64,000 nucleotides of DNA. It comes from Actinomyces sp. HMSC035G02 (GTDB taxonomy: Bacteria > Actinomycetota > Actinomycetes > Actinomycetales > Actinomycetaceae). How positions within the stretch are numbered: position 1 is the first letter of the stretch; every line of letters begins with the position of its first letter. Location: NCBI GenBank assembly GCA_001838165.1, contig KV835868.1, positions 8,156 to 72,155 on the forward strand, given 5' to 3'. The notes below the pieces were generated by a model. That model did not search any database, was not told the origin of the DNA, and saw only the letters and a program-made list of their open reading frames with translations. Shown piece after piece: positions 32,626 to 41,453 of the stretch. The position numbers and the translations under genes are program-made.

Positions 32626-33600
32626 ATGCGTGAAGTGCGCGCCAGTGCGCCCGGAAAAGTCAACCTGACCCTGCGCGTCGGCGCGCCCACGCCCGACGGC
32701 TACCACCCACTCGTCACGGTCTTCGAGGCCCTGAACCTGCGCGAAACCGTCACCGTGCGCACCTCCAAGACGCCCGGCGTGCGCGTCGAGACGATCGCGT
32801 ACCTGCCCGACGGCAGCGTTGACGAGGCCACGACCCGCGCCATGGCGGACGTGGACCCGGCAACCCACTTGGCCGTGCGCGCCGCGCGTGTCCTCCAACG
32901 CCTCGCCGCCGCGGGCCCCTGGGCGGCCACTGCCGCGGGCCTGAGCATCCGCGTCGACAAGCGCGTCCCCGTCGCCGGCGGCATGGCCGGCGGGTCCGCC
33001 GACGCGGCTGCCACGCTGGTGGCCTGCAATGAACTGTGGGAGCTGGGCCTGGGCGACGAGCAGCTGCAGGCGATCGGCCGCTCGCTGGGCGCCGACGTCC
33101 CCGCGTGCCTGGCGGGCGGCATCGCCCTGGGCACCGGGCGCGGTGACCACATGAGCGTCCTGCGTGAGGGGGACGAGGAGGGCCAGCACCACTGGGTCAT
33201 GCTCCTGTCTCGGGAGGGCCTGTCCACCCCCGAGGTGTTCCGCGAGTTCGACCGTCTCGACGCGGCGGGTGCGCCCGCCCTGACCGAACCCGCGCCCGAG
33301 GAGGTCGCCGCCCTGTGCGGGGGACCCGAAGAACTGCGCCACTGCCTCGTCAATGACCTGCAGGCGCCCGCCCTGCGCCTGCGCGCCGAGCTTGCCGACA
33401 CGATCGCGTCCGCCGAGGATGTGGGGGCCCTGGCCGTCACGCTGTCCGGATCCGGCCCGACCGTCGCGGCCCTCGCGCGCGACGCCGAGCACGCCCGTGC
33501 GCTCGCGGCCACCCTCAGCGACGCGCCCACGGTCGCGCGCGCAATCCCCACCCACGGGCCCGCGTGCGGCGCCCGCATCGAATCGACGGAGGCCATCTGA
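32626..33600 (+). CDS. ispE: 4-diphosphocytidyl-2-C-methyl-D-erythritol kinase IspE
   Basis: A 324-residue GHMP kinase. The start VRASAPGKVNLTLRVG, the ATP-binding loop PVAGGMAGGSADAAATL (about residues 114-130) and GSGPTVAAL near the C-terminus are diagnostic. It phosphorylates the 2-hydroxyl of CDP-ME in the MEP route to isoprenoids. GGAAGAAGGAA precedes the ATG. Its stop overlaps the start of the ABC-F gene by one base (TGATG), so the two are coupled. Confidence 0.94.
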   Translation: MREVRASAPGKVNLTLRVGAPTPDGYHPLVTVFEALNLRETVTVRTSKTPGVRVETIAYLPDGSVDEATTRAMADVDPATHLAVRAARVLQRLAAAGPWAATAAGLSIRVDKRVPVAGGMAGGSADAAATLVACNELWELGLGDEQLQAIGRSLGADVPACLAGGIALGTGRGDHMSVLREGDEEGQHHWVMLLSREGLSTPEVFREFDRLDAAGAPALTEPAPEEVAALCGGPEELRHCLVNDLQAPALRLRAELADTIASAEDVGALAVTLSGSGPTVAALARDAEHARALAATLSDAPTVARAIPTHGPACGARIESTEAI

Positions 33601-35534
33601 TGGCGCACCTGCTCGGAACCCAAAACGTCGGCGCCCTCGCGGGGTCGCGCAAGCTCCTCGAAGGGGTCACGGTCGGCCTCGACGATGGCAGCCGCGTCGG
33701 CATCCTCGGCCCCAACGGCGCCGGAAAGTCCACGCTCCTGCGCATCGTCGCCGGCACGCAGGAGCCCGACGGGGGAGTGGTGACCCGCCGCGACGGCGTG
33801 CGCGTCGCCGTCCTCACCCAGGCGGACACCCTCAACCCCGAGGACACCGTGATCCAGGCCGTTCACCCCGGCATGGAGGAGTACGAGTGGGCCTCCGACC
33901 CGGCCGTGCGCGACATTCACGCGGGGCTCCTCGCCGACATCAATCCTTCCGCCCTCGTCGGCACGCTGTCGGGTGGACAGCGCCGCCGCGTCGCGCTCGC
34001 CCGCGTCCTCGCGGCCACCGCCGACATCGTGTGCCTGGACGAGCCCACCAACCACCTCGACGTCGAGGGCGTGGCCTGGTTGGCCGCGCACCTGAACGCC
34101 CGCTTCGCCCGCCCCGGCGCGTCCGGCGCGCTCCTGGCCGTCACCCACGACCGCTGGTTCCTCGACGCCGTGTGCGAGCACATCTGGGAGGTCGTCCCCG
34201 GCGTCGACCCGGGTGGCGACCGCCCGCAGATCGCCGGCCACGTCGAAATCTACGACGGCTCCTACGCCGCCTACACCCTCGCCCGCGCCGAGCGCATGCG
34301 CCAGGCGGACGTGGCCGCCGCCAAGCGCGCCAACCTGCTCACCAAGGAGCTCGCGTGGCTGCGCCGCGGGGCGCCGGCCCGCACCTCGAAGCCAAAGTTC
34401 CACATCGCCGCCGCCGAGGCCCTCATCGCCGACGTGCCGCCCCCGCGCGACACCGTCGAGCTGGTGAAGATGGCAACCACGCGCCTGGGCAAGGACGTCA
34501 TCGACCTCGAGGACGTCTCCGTGTCCTTCACGCGCCCCGACGGCTCGCGCCTGGACATCCTCGAGGGCGTCACCTGGCGCCTGGCCCCCGCCGAGCGTGT
34601 CGGCATCGTCGGCGTCAACGGCGCCGGCAAGACGACGATCCTGAACCTCCTGCGCGGCGACCTCGAGCCCACCTCGGGGCGCGTCAAGCGCGGCAAGACC
34701 GTCCAGGTCGCCACCCTCTCCCAGGACACGCACGAGCTCGACGCCCTGGCCGACATGCGCGTCGTCGAGGCCGTCGCCGACGTCGCCCAGACCGTCGTCG
34801 TGGACGGCAAGGAGGTCAGCGCCTCCCAGATGACGGAGCGCATGGGATTCACGCGCGCCCGCGCCTACACGCGCATCAGCGAGATCTCGGGCGGCGAGCG
34901 CCGCCGCCTCCTGCTCATGCGCCTGCTCATGAGCCAGCCGAACGTGCTGCTCCTCGACGAGCCCACGAACGACCTCGACACCGACACCCTGGCGTCCATG
35001 GAGGACCTGCTCGACACCTTCCCGGGCACCCTCGTCGTCGTCTCCCACGACCGCTACCTCCTCGAGCGCGTCACCGACCACCAGGTCGCCCTCCTCGGCG
35101 ACGGCCAGATCCGCGCGTTGCCCGGTGGCGTCGAGCAGTACTTGCAGATGCGCGCCTCCGGCAACCTCGGGGCGTTTGGTTCGTCCTCTCGCGCCGACGA
35201 GGCCGGCTCCGCCTCCCGCCCCGCCGCGCAGTCCCAGGACGCCTCCTCGGGCGAGGAGAGTGCGGGGCAGGGGAGCGCTCGCGGCGGCGTGAGTGACGCT
35301 GCGGCGCGGCGCGCGGCCAAGAAGGAAGTGGCCCGCATCGAACGCAAGCTGGAGCGCCTGCGCGCCGAGGCCTCGTCCCTGGAGGCGAAGCTGGAGAAGC
35401 TGTCGATCCAGGTGGCCACGGACCCATCGGCGGTCTCCGAGCTGACGAAGGTCTCGGCGCAGCACCAGGACGTCCTGGCCGAGATTGACGAACTGGAGGA
35501 GGCCTGGCTCGAGGCCGCTGATTTGCTCGAGTGA
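33600..35534 (+). CDS. ABC-F family ATPase
   Basis: A 644-residue soluble protein with two ABC domains: Walker A GPNGAGKST and GVNGAGKTT, signatures LSGGQRRRVALARVL and ISGGERRRLLLMRLL, and Walker B sequences ending in DEPTNHLD and DEPTNDLD. A P-site linker lies between them (about residues 225-300), and a C-terminal coiled coil (about 570-644) follows a low-complexity hinge. There are no membrane segments. ABC-F proteins act on the ribosome E site to resolve stalls; some give antibiotic resistance. The position after ispE is the conserved actinobacterial place for the Uup-like member. Confidence 0.92.
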   Translation: MAHLLGTQNVGALAGSRKLLEGVTVGLDDGSRVGILGPNGAGKSTLLRIVAGTQEPDGGVVTRRDGVRVAVLTQADTLNPEDTVIQAVHPGMEEYEWASDPAVRDIHAGLLADINPSALVGTLSGGQRRRVALARVLAATADIVCLDEPTNHLDVEGVAWLAAHLNARFARPGASGALLAVTHDRWFLDAVCEHIWEVVPGVDPGGDRPQIAGHVEIYDGSYAAYTLARAERMRQADVAAAKRANLLTKELAWLRRGAPARTSKPKFHIAAAEALIADVPPPRDTVELVKMATTRLGKDVIDLEDVSVSFTRPDGSRLDILEGVTWRLAPAERVGIVGVNGAGKTTILNLLRGDLEPTSGRVKRGKTVQVATLSQDTHELDALADMRVVEAVADVAQTVVVDGKEVSASQMTERMGFTRARAYTRISEISGGERRRLLLMRLLMSQPNVLLLDEPTNDLDTDTLASMEDLLDTFPGTLVVVSHDRYLLERVTDHQVALLGDGQIRALPGGVEQYLQMRASGNLGAFGSSSRADEAGSASRPAAQSQDASSGEESAGQGSARGGVSDAAARRAAKKEVARIERKLERLRAEASSLEAKLEKLSIQVATDPSAVSELTKVSAQHQDVLAEIDELEEAWLEAADLLE

Positions 35535-35841
35535 GCGGATCTGTGAGTGGTGGCTGACGGCGGCAAGCGCCTCTAGCGCAGCAATGGCCGAGTCCTCGTC
35601 GCCTCATTAGCAATCCCTGCCAGCGCATCGGAATCTCACATTTATAATTACAGTGCAAATATTGACTGTCGGTCTAATCCGCAGTATTCCGCGGTTCTTC
35701 ACCGCGAAAATTTCTCGGCAACTCTTTGACAGCGGTCAGATTCCGCTACTATGTGCTCGTGTTCCTTCCGACAAGTGGAACCCAGGAGCGAAGCGGCGCC
35801 GTGAGCGCGCTTCAGGGCATGAAAAGAGGCTTGAGAGTTAC
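35535..35841 (+). promoter_or_regulatory. AT-richer upstream region and promoter of the glucanase gene
   Basis: This is 307 bp without a gene. TTGACA at 35726-35731 and TACTAT at 35747-35752 (15-bp spacer) form the best promoter, giving a leader of roughly 80 nt. An earlier candidate is TTGACT near 35663 with TATTCC 17 bp on. A small hairpin CGCGGT-TCTTC-ACCGCG lies at 35690-35706 between them. The local base composition is clearly lower in GC than the flanking housekeeping genes. Confidence 0.55.
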
Positions 35842-37839
35842 ATGAAACGCGGACCATTTATCGCCGGAGCAGGCCTGCTCGGCGTCATCGCGCTGGTGCC
35901 CGCACTGGTCCCCAGTGCGGTCGCGGCCGACGAGCAGTACGGCGCGACCGTTCCCTACACGCGATATGAGGCCGAGGAGGCGAGCCGTTCCGACGGGACG
36001 ACACTCGAGCGCTCCGACGACATCGAGTCGACGGCCATCGAGGCCTCGGGCCAGTCCTACGTGGCCCTGAATGACAAGAACTCCTCCGTGGACTTCACGG
36101 CAAGCACCGCGGCCAACGCCCTCGACCTGCGCTTCACCCTGCCGGATCACACCTCCGGTCGTGTCGACGTACGCGTCAACAATGAGACGGTTGCGACCCT
36201 CGACCTCTCCTCCGAGACCGCCTGGCAGTACGTCGGCGGCGACCACGTGTACGACGAGCCGGGAGACGGTAGGAAGGCACGCTTCCGTTTCGACGAGGTG
36301 CACACGCTGCTTGGCCGCCAGGTCGAGAAGGATGATCACATTCAGATCGTCAAGGTCGGCGACGATCAGAATGCCTACGGCATCGACTTCATCGAGCTCG
36401 AGCAGGCTGCGCCCGCCATCGAGCGTCCCGAAGGCGCCGTGAGCGTGGCCGACTATCAGGGAGCCAGGCCCGACGACGGCGTCGATGACTCCGACGCGCT
36501 CATCTGGGCGATGAACCAGGCGGCGGTCACCTCCAAGACCGTCTACATTCCCGCAGGCACGTGGGAGTTCGGTCGCAAGATCGGCCTGGACCACTCCGGC
36601 CTGACCATCCAGGGCGCGGGCATGTGGCATACCAACGTGCGCTTCACCTCCGATCAGGCAGGCGGCGGCGGCTTCGTCTTCAACCGCGGCGTGGGCGGCG
36701 TGACCATGACCGACTTCTACATGTCCTCGAACCTGAAGTCTCGCTTCGACGAGAAGGCGCAGTACAAGGGCTTCGCCGGTTCTGCCGGTGCGAACACTCG
36801 CGTCGCCAACGTGTGGGTGGAGCACTTCGAGTGCGGCTTCTGGATGGGTGACTACGTGGATGCCAGCCAGATGACCTACACCGACGGCATGGTCATTGAA
36901 AACGCGCGTATCCGCAATAACTTCGCGGACGGCGTCAACTTCGCGCAGGGCACGGCGAACTCCACGGTCCGCAACTCCTCGGTGCGCGGCAACGGTGACG
37001 ATGGTCTGGCCTCGTGGTCGAGCATCGACAAGTCCACCAACAGCCAGGCACGCATCGCCGAGCGCAACTCCTTCGTGGGCAACACTGTCGAACTGGGCTG
37101 GCGTGCCTCCGCCATCGGCCTCTTCGGCGGCAAGTCCCACGTCATCAAGGACAACCTCATTGTCAACAACTTCTCCGGTGCGGGTATCCGCCTGAACACC
37201 GTGTTCGACGGTCACAACTTCGATCTCAACACGGATGGCGGCATCTCGATCTCGCACAACAAGCTCGTGCGCTCCGGCACCACGAACGACTTCTACGGAA
37301 ACACGCGCGGCGCCATCGACTTCCAGGAAATGAAGGGCGACATTCGTAACGTCACCGTCTCGGACAACCTCATCGTGCGCCCCTACGCCGAGGAGATTCG
37401 CGCGGACTTTGGCCTCGGCCAGGATGCCCTGTCCGCTCGCGGCATCACGCTGCGCGATAACAAGCGCGACGACGAGGCCGTGGCCACCGAGCAGGCTCAG
37501 ATCGTTAACCACGTGCTGGTGGGGGATCAGGTCGTGCGCGACGTCCCCGAGACGGAGAACTACAGCCTCTACTGGTACCAGCGTGACGAGCGCGGCGCTC
37601 ACGGCACGATCGACCGCTACTGGGTCTCCAAGGCGGACGGCGTGGCCATCACGCCCGACATGGAGTACTCCGTCGAGGGTGGCAAGCGCGTCTACAACGT
37701 GACGCTCGCTGACCTTCCCCAGTACCTGCCGACGTCGACTGACTTCTCCGGCTCCTATAACTACGTCGCCGATCTGGAGCGCTCGCGCCCCGCCGATGAC
37801 GGCACGACGATCGTGGTCCGTTTCTGGTTGGCGAAGTGA
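35842..37839 (+). CDS. Secreted GH87-like alpha-1,3-glucanase (mutanase-like)
   Basis: A 665-residue exported protein. The signal peptide spans residues 1-32 (ending PSAVAA). Residues about 37-190 are a carbohydrate-binding beta-sandwich of CBM35 type (YTRYEAEEA... then GQSYVALNDKNSSVDF). From about residue 205 (VADYQGARPDDGVDDSDAL) a right-handed parallel beta-helix follows; RNNFADGVNFAQGTA and RGNGDDGLASWS (D363, D386, D387) look like the catalytic region of GH87 alpha-1,3-glucanases/mycodextranases. Such enzymes cut mutan, the water-insoluble glucan of dental plaque. The family call is from memory of GH87 patterns; a polysaccharide lyase-like beta-helix is the alternative. There is no sorting signal, so it is released. 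Confidence 0.72.
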   Translation: MKRGPFIAGAGLLGVIALVPALVPSAVAADEQYGATVPYTRYEAEEASRSDGTTLERSDDIESTAIEASGQSYVALNDKNSSVDFTASTAANALDLRFTLPDHTSGRVDVRVNNETVATLDLSSETAWQYVGGDHVYDEPGDGRKARFRFDEVHTLLGRQVEKDDHIQIVKVGDDQNAYGIDFIELEQAAPAIERPEGAVSVADYQGARPDDGVDDSDALIWAMNQAAVTSKTVYIPAGTWEFGRKIGLDHSGLTIQGAGMWHTNVRFTSDQAGGGGFVFNRGVGGVTMTDFYMSSNLKSRFDEKAQYKGFAGSAGANTRVANVWVEHFECGFWMGDYVDASQMTYTDGMVIENARIRNNFADGVNFAQGTANSTVRNSSVRGNGDDGLASWSSIDKSTNSQARIAERNSFVGNTVELGWRASAIGLFGGKSHVIKDNLIVNNFSGAGIRLNTVFDGHNFDLNTDGGISISHNKLVRSGTTNDFYGNTRGAIDFQEMKGDIRNVTVSDNLIVRPYAEEIRADFGLGQDALSARGITLRDNKRDDEAVATEQAQIVNHVLVGDQVVRDVPETENYSLYWYQRDERGAHGTIDRYWVSKADGVAITPDMEYSVEGGKRVYNVTLADLPQYLPTSTDFSGSYNYVADLERSRPADDGTTIVVRFWLAK

Positions 37840-37867
37840 TCGCTTCCTGACCGTTGGCTCTGAGCCA

Positions 37868-37905
37868 CAATCGCCCGCGCTGCCCCTTGGTGGCGCGGGC
37901 GATTG
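37868..37905 (+). terminator. Terminator hairpin after the glucanase gene
   Basis: CAATCGCCCGCGC (37868-37880) pairs perfectly with GCGCGGGCGATTG (37893-37905). Confidence 0.8.
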
Positions 37906-37958
37906 CGTGCGTGAGAGCCGATCAGGCTAGGTTTGCCACACCCGCGCAGCGCAGGCTC

Positions 37959-38005
37959 ACCTATCCGAATTACGCAAAAGAAATGCCGCATTTATTTGCG
38001 TAATT
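37959..38005. repeat. 38-bp near-palindrome joined to a CCTATCC box
   Basis: AATTACGCAAA (37968-37978) pairs with TTTGCGTAATT (37995-38005), and inside it AAATGC-C-GCATTT continues the stem with one bulged base. The sequence ACCTATCCG, the box of the array at 30652-30786, abuts it at 37959-37967. The outer AATTACG also resembles the ends of the MITE-like elements. It lies 186 bp before the DUF1540 gene. The rest of 37840-38190 shows no gene. Confidence 0.7.
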
Positions 38006-38190
38006 AGTGATAGTGTGGATGCGAAAATAGCCCCCGAAAGGCGCGCGAACACCCTTGGAATTTCAACGAAAAGTCGGCACGTTTGGGATGTGTTGCGAAA
38101 AGGCGTATCACTGGAGTCAACAGCGCGGCCGACCCGGTCGCGACCGGCTACATTTCGGCCCCACGGGGCCACGTTGAAAAGGACACTCCA

Positions 38191-38466
38191 ATGGCAGATA
38201 TGCCCCGCATCCTCGACTGCTCCGTCACCGACTGCTCCTACAACAAGGAGAAGAACTGCGGAGCCACCGCTATCACCGTCGGCTACTCGACCTCCTGCAC
38301 GACCTTCATCCCGCTGACCGTCAAGGGCGGCCTCGCCAAGGCCGACACCTTCGTCGGCGCCTGCCAGAAGGCCGACTGCACCCACAACGAGGCCCTCGAG
38401 TGCACCGCCGCCTCCATCTCGGTCGGCGCGGGCACCGCTGACTGCCTCTCCTACGAGGCGCGCTGA
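38191..38466 (+). CDS. DUF1540 cysteine-rich protein
   Basis: A 91-residue protein with two DUF1540 units: CSVTDCSYNKEKNCGATAIT and, after a linker, CQKADCTHNEALECTAASIS, each followed by another Cys (TSC, ADC). The eight regularly spaced cysteines suggest metal binding, but no function is established for the family. AAAAGGAC precedes the ATG. A long hairpin lies in its upstream region. It is monocistronic, ending at a terminator shared with the convergent TetR gene. Confidence 0.88.
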   Translation: MADMPRILDCSVTDCSYNKEKNCGATAITVGYSTSCTTFIPLTVKGGLAKADTFVGACQKADCTHNEALECTAASISVGAGTADCLSYEAR

Positions 38467-38478
38467 GTTTCACTCACG

Positions 38479-38513
38479 CGAGGCCGTGGCTGGGATTACC
38501 CGCCACGGCCTCG
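38479..38513. terminator. Bidirectional terminator between DUF1540 and TetR genes
   Basis: CGAGGCCGTGGC (38479-38490) pairs with GCCACGGCCTCG (38502-38513); a variant of the recurrent stem. Confidence 0.75.
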
Positions 38514-38535
38514 TCGTATGTTGTGAACGAAAAAC

Positions 38536-39168
38536 TCAGCGTCCGTCGCCTGAGCGCACCCGCAGCGTGGGGTGGGGGCGCAGGCCGCGCTGGCCGTTCC
38601 AGATGAGGTTGACGACGTGGGCGGCGACCTCGTCCTTCTTCATGCGGCGGTCGTCCAGCCACCACTGGCCGACCTGCGCGATGAGGCCGACGAGCATCTG
38701 TGCGTACAGGGGGGACCAGGTGGTGTCGAAGTCCGAGCGCTTGAACTGCTCGGCGATGATGTGTTCGACGCTGGTCGCTACGTCGCCCATGACCGAGGAG
38801 AAGGAACCAGCCGTGCGGTCCGAGGGGGCGTCGCGCACGAGCACGCGGAAGCCGTCCGTGTTGCGCTCGATGTAGTCGAGGAGGCCCAGGGTTGCGTTCT
38901 CCAGGATGAGGCGCGGGCGCTCGGAGGATTCCAGCGACGACTGGAGCGAGGAGATGAGCGCCTGCACCTCGCGGTCGACGACGACCGCGTACAGGCCTTC
39001 CTTGCCTCCGAAGTGCTCGTAGACGACCGGCTTGGAGACCTTTGCCCGGGCGGCGATCTCCTCGACGCTGGTCGCGCCGAAGCCCTTTTCGGCGAATAGG
39101 GAACGCCCCACGGCCACCAGCTGCTCGCGGCGTGCGAAGCCGCTCATTCGTGTCCTCTTCTCAGCCAT
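38536..39168 (-). CDS. TetR family regulator
   Basis: A 210-residue TetR protein. The HTH reads GATSVEEIAARAKVSKPVVY followed by EHFGGKEGLYAVVVDRE (about residues 30-66). The C-terminal domain resembles the TetR_C group found next to glmU in many actinobacteria (QVGQWWLDDRRMKKDEVAAH). The target is unknown, but its conserved position upstream of the tRNA-Gln/glmU locus suggests a core role. GATACT ends six nucleotides before the ATG, so it is probably leaderless. Confidence 0.88.
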   Translation of the reverse strand: MAEKRTRMSGFARREQLVAVGRSLFAEKGFGATSVEEIAARAKVSKPVVYEHFGGKEGLYAVVVDREVQALISSLQSSLESSERPRLILENATLGLLDYIERNTDGFRVLVRDAPSDRTAGSFSSVMGDVATSVEHIIAEQFKRSDFDTTWSPLYAQMLVGLIAQVGQWWLDDRRMKKDEVAAHVVNLIWNGQRGLRPHPTLRVRSGDGR

Positions 39169-39174
39169 GCCCCC

Positions 39175-39180
39175 AGTATC
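39175..39180 (-). promoter_or_regulatory. -10 element of a leaderless transcript
   Basis: GATACT on the minus strand, six nucleotides before ATG 39168. Confidence 0.55.
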
Positions 39181-39279
39181 ACACGAGGCCTGGGCTGATC
39201 AGCGTCAAGATCGCCCAGCGGGCGCGTGGCCGCGTTTGAAAGCGCGCGCGGGGTGCAGGTATCATCACAGTGGACGCAT

Positions 39280-39350
39280 TCCGCCTTGGTGTAACGGCAG
39301 CACAGAGGTTTTTGGTGCCTTTAGTCTAGGTTCGAATCCTAGGGGCGGAG
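39280..39350 (+). tRNA. tRNA-Gln (anticodon TTG)
   Basis: A complete cloverleaf can be drawn: acceptor TCCGCCT/GGGCGGA, T-arm CTAGG-TTCGAAT-CCTAG, and anticodon loop TTTTGGT with TTG in the middle, reading CAA. The anticodon stem GAGGT/GCCTT uses two G-U pairs. The discriminator is G at 39350 and CCA is not encoded. It lies 41 bp before glmU, a common actinobacterial arrangement. Confidence 0.92.
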
Positions 39351-39391
39351 CGACCGGTCCCGATGGGACCGCAGACCCCCCGAGGAGGAAC

Positions 39392-40441
39392 ATGTCTCGC
39401 CCCGCCGCCGTCATCGTCCTGGCCGCAGGTCAGGGAACGCGCATGAAATCTGCCCTCCCCAAGGTCGTCCACCCCCTGTCTGGCCTGTCCATGATCGGAC
39501 ACGCCCTGCGTGCCGCCCACGGCCTCGACCCCGAGCACCTGGTCGCCGTCGTCCGTCATCAGCGCGATGTCGTCGCCGCCGAAATCGAGCGCGTCCTGCC
39601 CAGCGCCATCATCGCCGACCAGGACGAGATCCCCGGCACCGGCCGCGCCGTCCAGTGCGGCCTCGAGACCCTGGACCAGGCCGTTGAGCCCGTCTCCGGC
39701 ACCATCGTCGTCACATACGGCGACGTTCCCCTCCTGTCCACGGACACCCTGGCCGAGCTGGTTGCCACCCACGAGGGCGCGGGCCACGCGGTCACCGTCC
39801 TGACCTCGCGCGTCGAGGATCCCACCGGCTACGGTCGCATCATCCGCGACGCCTCCGGCACGGTCACCGCGATCGTCGAGCAGCGCGACGCCATGCCCGA
39901 GCAGGCCGCCATCAACGAGATCAACGCGGGCATCTACGCCTTCGACGCGGACTTCCTGCGCACCTCCCTGGCTTCCCTGGGCACCGACAATGATCAGGGC
40001 GAGGTCTACCTGACCGACGTCCTCGCGGCTGCTGCCCCAGCCGGGCGCACGGCTGGCGCCCTCGAGCTCACCGACCACTGGCAGAGCGCGGGCGCGAACG
40101 ACCGCGTCCAGCTGGCCGAACTTGGCGCCGAGATGAACCGCCGTATCTGCGAGGCCCACATGCGCGCCGGCGTGACGATCGTCGACCCGGCCTCCACCTG
40201 GATCGACGTCGACGTGAGCGTCGGCGCCGATACCACCATCTACCCCGGCACCTGTCTGCGGGGGACAACCACCGTTGGGACCGGCTGTGAAATCGGTCCT
40301 AGCGCCACGCTGATTGATGCGGAAATTGGGGATCGCGCTGTGGTTCCCACCGCGTGGGTCGGTCAGGGCTGCGTCGCAGCCGATACGATGGTCACGCCAT
40401 ATAGCACCATCGGCACATTGATCGCGGCGCCTCGCGCCTGA
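39392..40441 (+). CDS. glmU: GlmU uridyltransferase, C-terminally truncated
   Basis: A 349-residue protein, whereas GlmU is normally about 450-490. The nucleotidyltransferase half is complete: LAAGQGTRMKSALPKV, VVTYGDVPLLS, GYGRII and EINAGIYAF. The linker helix and first turns of the left-handed beta-helix follow (VTIVDPASTWID to GPSATLID). The protein then ends (TIGTLIAAPRA) at about the point equivalent to E. coli residue 330, before the Arg, Lys, Tyr, His and Asn residues that bind substrate and catalyse acetyl transfer. So it should make UDP-GlcNAc from GlcNAc-1-P but not acetylate GlcN-1-P. GAGGAGG precedes the ATG; prs follows with its own ribosome site 25 bp later. Confidence 0.9.
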   Translation: MSRPAAVIVLAAGQGTRMKSALPKVVHPLSGLSMIGHALRAAHGLDPEHLVAVVRHQRDVVAAEIERVLPSAIIADQDEIPGTGRAVQCGLETLDQAVEPVSGTIVVTYGDVPLLSTDTLAELVATHEGAGHAVTVLTSRVEDPTGYGRIIRDASGTVTAIVEQRDAMPEQAAINEINAGIYAFDADFLRTSLASLGTDNDQGEVYLTDVLAAAAPAGRTAGALELTDHWQSAGANDRVQLAELGAEMNRRICEAHMRAGVTIVDPASTWIDVDVSVGADTTIYPGTCLRGTTTVGTGCEIGPSATLIDAEIGDRAVVPTAWVGQGCVAADTMVTPYSTIGTLIAAPRA

Positions 40442-40465
40442 TCCAACACAAGGAGAGACAACCGC

Positions 40466-41437
40466 ATGAGCGGACTGGTGACCACCGGAGAGAAGAACCT
40501 CGTCCTCGTTTCTGGACGAGCTCACATGGACCTGGCTCACGCCGTGGGCGAGGAAATCGGATGTGGGGTCTCGCCGGTGACGGCCTACGACTTCGCCTCC
40601 GGCGAGATTTACGTGCGCTTCAACGAGTCCGTTCGCGGCGCCGACGTGTTCGTCCTGCAGTCCATCGAGGGCGACATCAACAAGTGGATCATGGAGCAGC
40701 TCATCATGATTGATGCTGCCAAGCGCGCCTCCGCCAAGCGCATCACCGTGGTCGCTCCCTTCTACCCCTACTCGCGTCAGGACAAGAAGCACCAGGGTCG
40801 CGAGCCCATCTCCGCTCGCCTCATGGCTGACCTGTACCGCACCGCCGGTGCCGACCGCATCATGAGCGTCGACCTGCACGCCTCGCAGGAGCAGGGCTTC
40901 TTCGACGGCCCGGTCGACCACCTCTTCGCCATGCCGGTCCTCGTGGACTACGTGCGCGGCCGCGTTGACCTGGCCAACACCGCCGTCGTCTCTCCCGACG
41001 CGGGCCGTATTCGCGTCGCCGAGAAGTGGTCGAAGAAGCTGGGCGGTGCGCCCCTGGCCTTCGTCCACAAGACCCGCGACACCACCCGCCCGAACGTCGC
41101 CGTCGCGAACCGCGTCGTCGGCGAGGTCGCCGGCAAGGAATGTGTCCTGGTGGACGACATGATCGACACCGCCGGCACGATCACCGAGGCGATCAACGTC
41201 CTCAACAATGCCGGTGCCAAGAAGGTCATCGTCGTTGCCACGCACGGCATCCTCTCCGACCCCGCCGCGAAGCGTCTCTCCGAGTCCGGCGCCGCCGAGG
41301 TTGTCGTCACCGACACGCTGCCGATCCCCGCTGAGAAGCGCTTCGAGCAGCTGACCGTCCTCTCCATCGCGCCGCTCCTGGCTCGCGCGATCCAGGAGGT
41401 CTTCGAAGACGGTTCGGTCACATCGCTCTTTAACTGA
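40466..41437 (+). CDS. prs: Ribose-phosphate pyrophosphokinase
   Basis: A 323-residue PRPP synthase. The flexible catalytic region YPYSRQDKKHQGREPIS, the metal site VDLHASQEQGFFDGPVDHL and the ribose-phosphate loop VLVDDMIDTAGTI are all intact. It makes PRPP from ribose 5-phosphate and ATP for nucleotides, His and Trp. AAGGAGAGA precedes the ATG. It lies directly after glmU, as in most actinobacteria, and is probably co-transcribed with it. Confidence 0.96.
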   Translation: MSGLVTTGEKNLVLVSGRAHMDLAHAVGEEIGCGVSPVTAYDFASGEIYVRFNESVRGADVFVLQSIEGDINKWIMEQLIMIDAAKRASAKRITVVAPFYPYSRQDKKHQGREPISARLMADLYRTAGADRIMSVDLHASQEQGFFDGPVDHLFAMPVLVDYVRGRVDLANTAVVSPDAGRIRVAEKWSKKLGGAPLAFVHKTRDTTRPNVAVANRVVGEVAGKECVLVDDMIDTAGTITEAINVLNNAGAKKVIVVATHGILSDPAAKRLSESGAAEVVVTDTLPIPAEKRFEQLTVLSIAPLLARAIQEVFEDGSVTSLFN

Positions 41438-41453
41438 GCGGCTCCCGCTTCAC

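Noticed and set aside
32700..35465. 921-codon minus-strand frame opposite ispE and abcF
   Set aside because: Shadow frame over two well-recognised genes.
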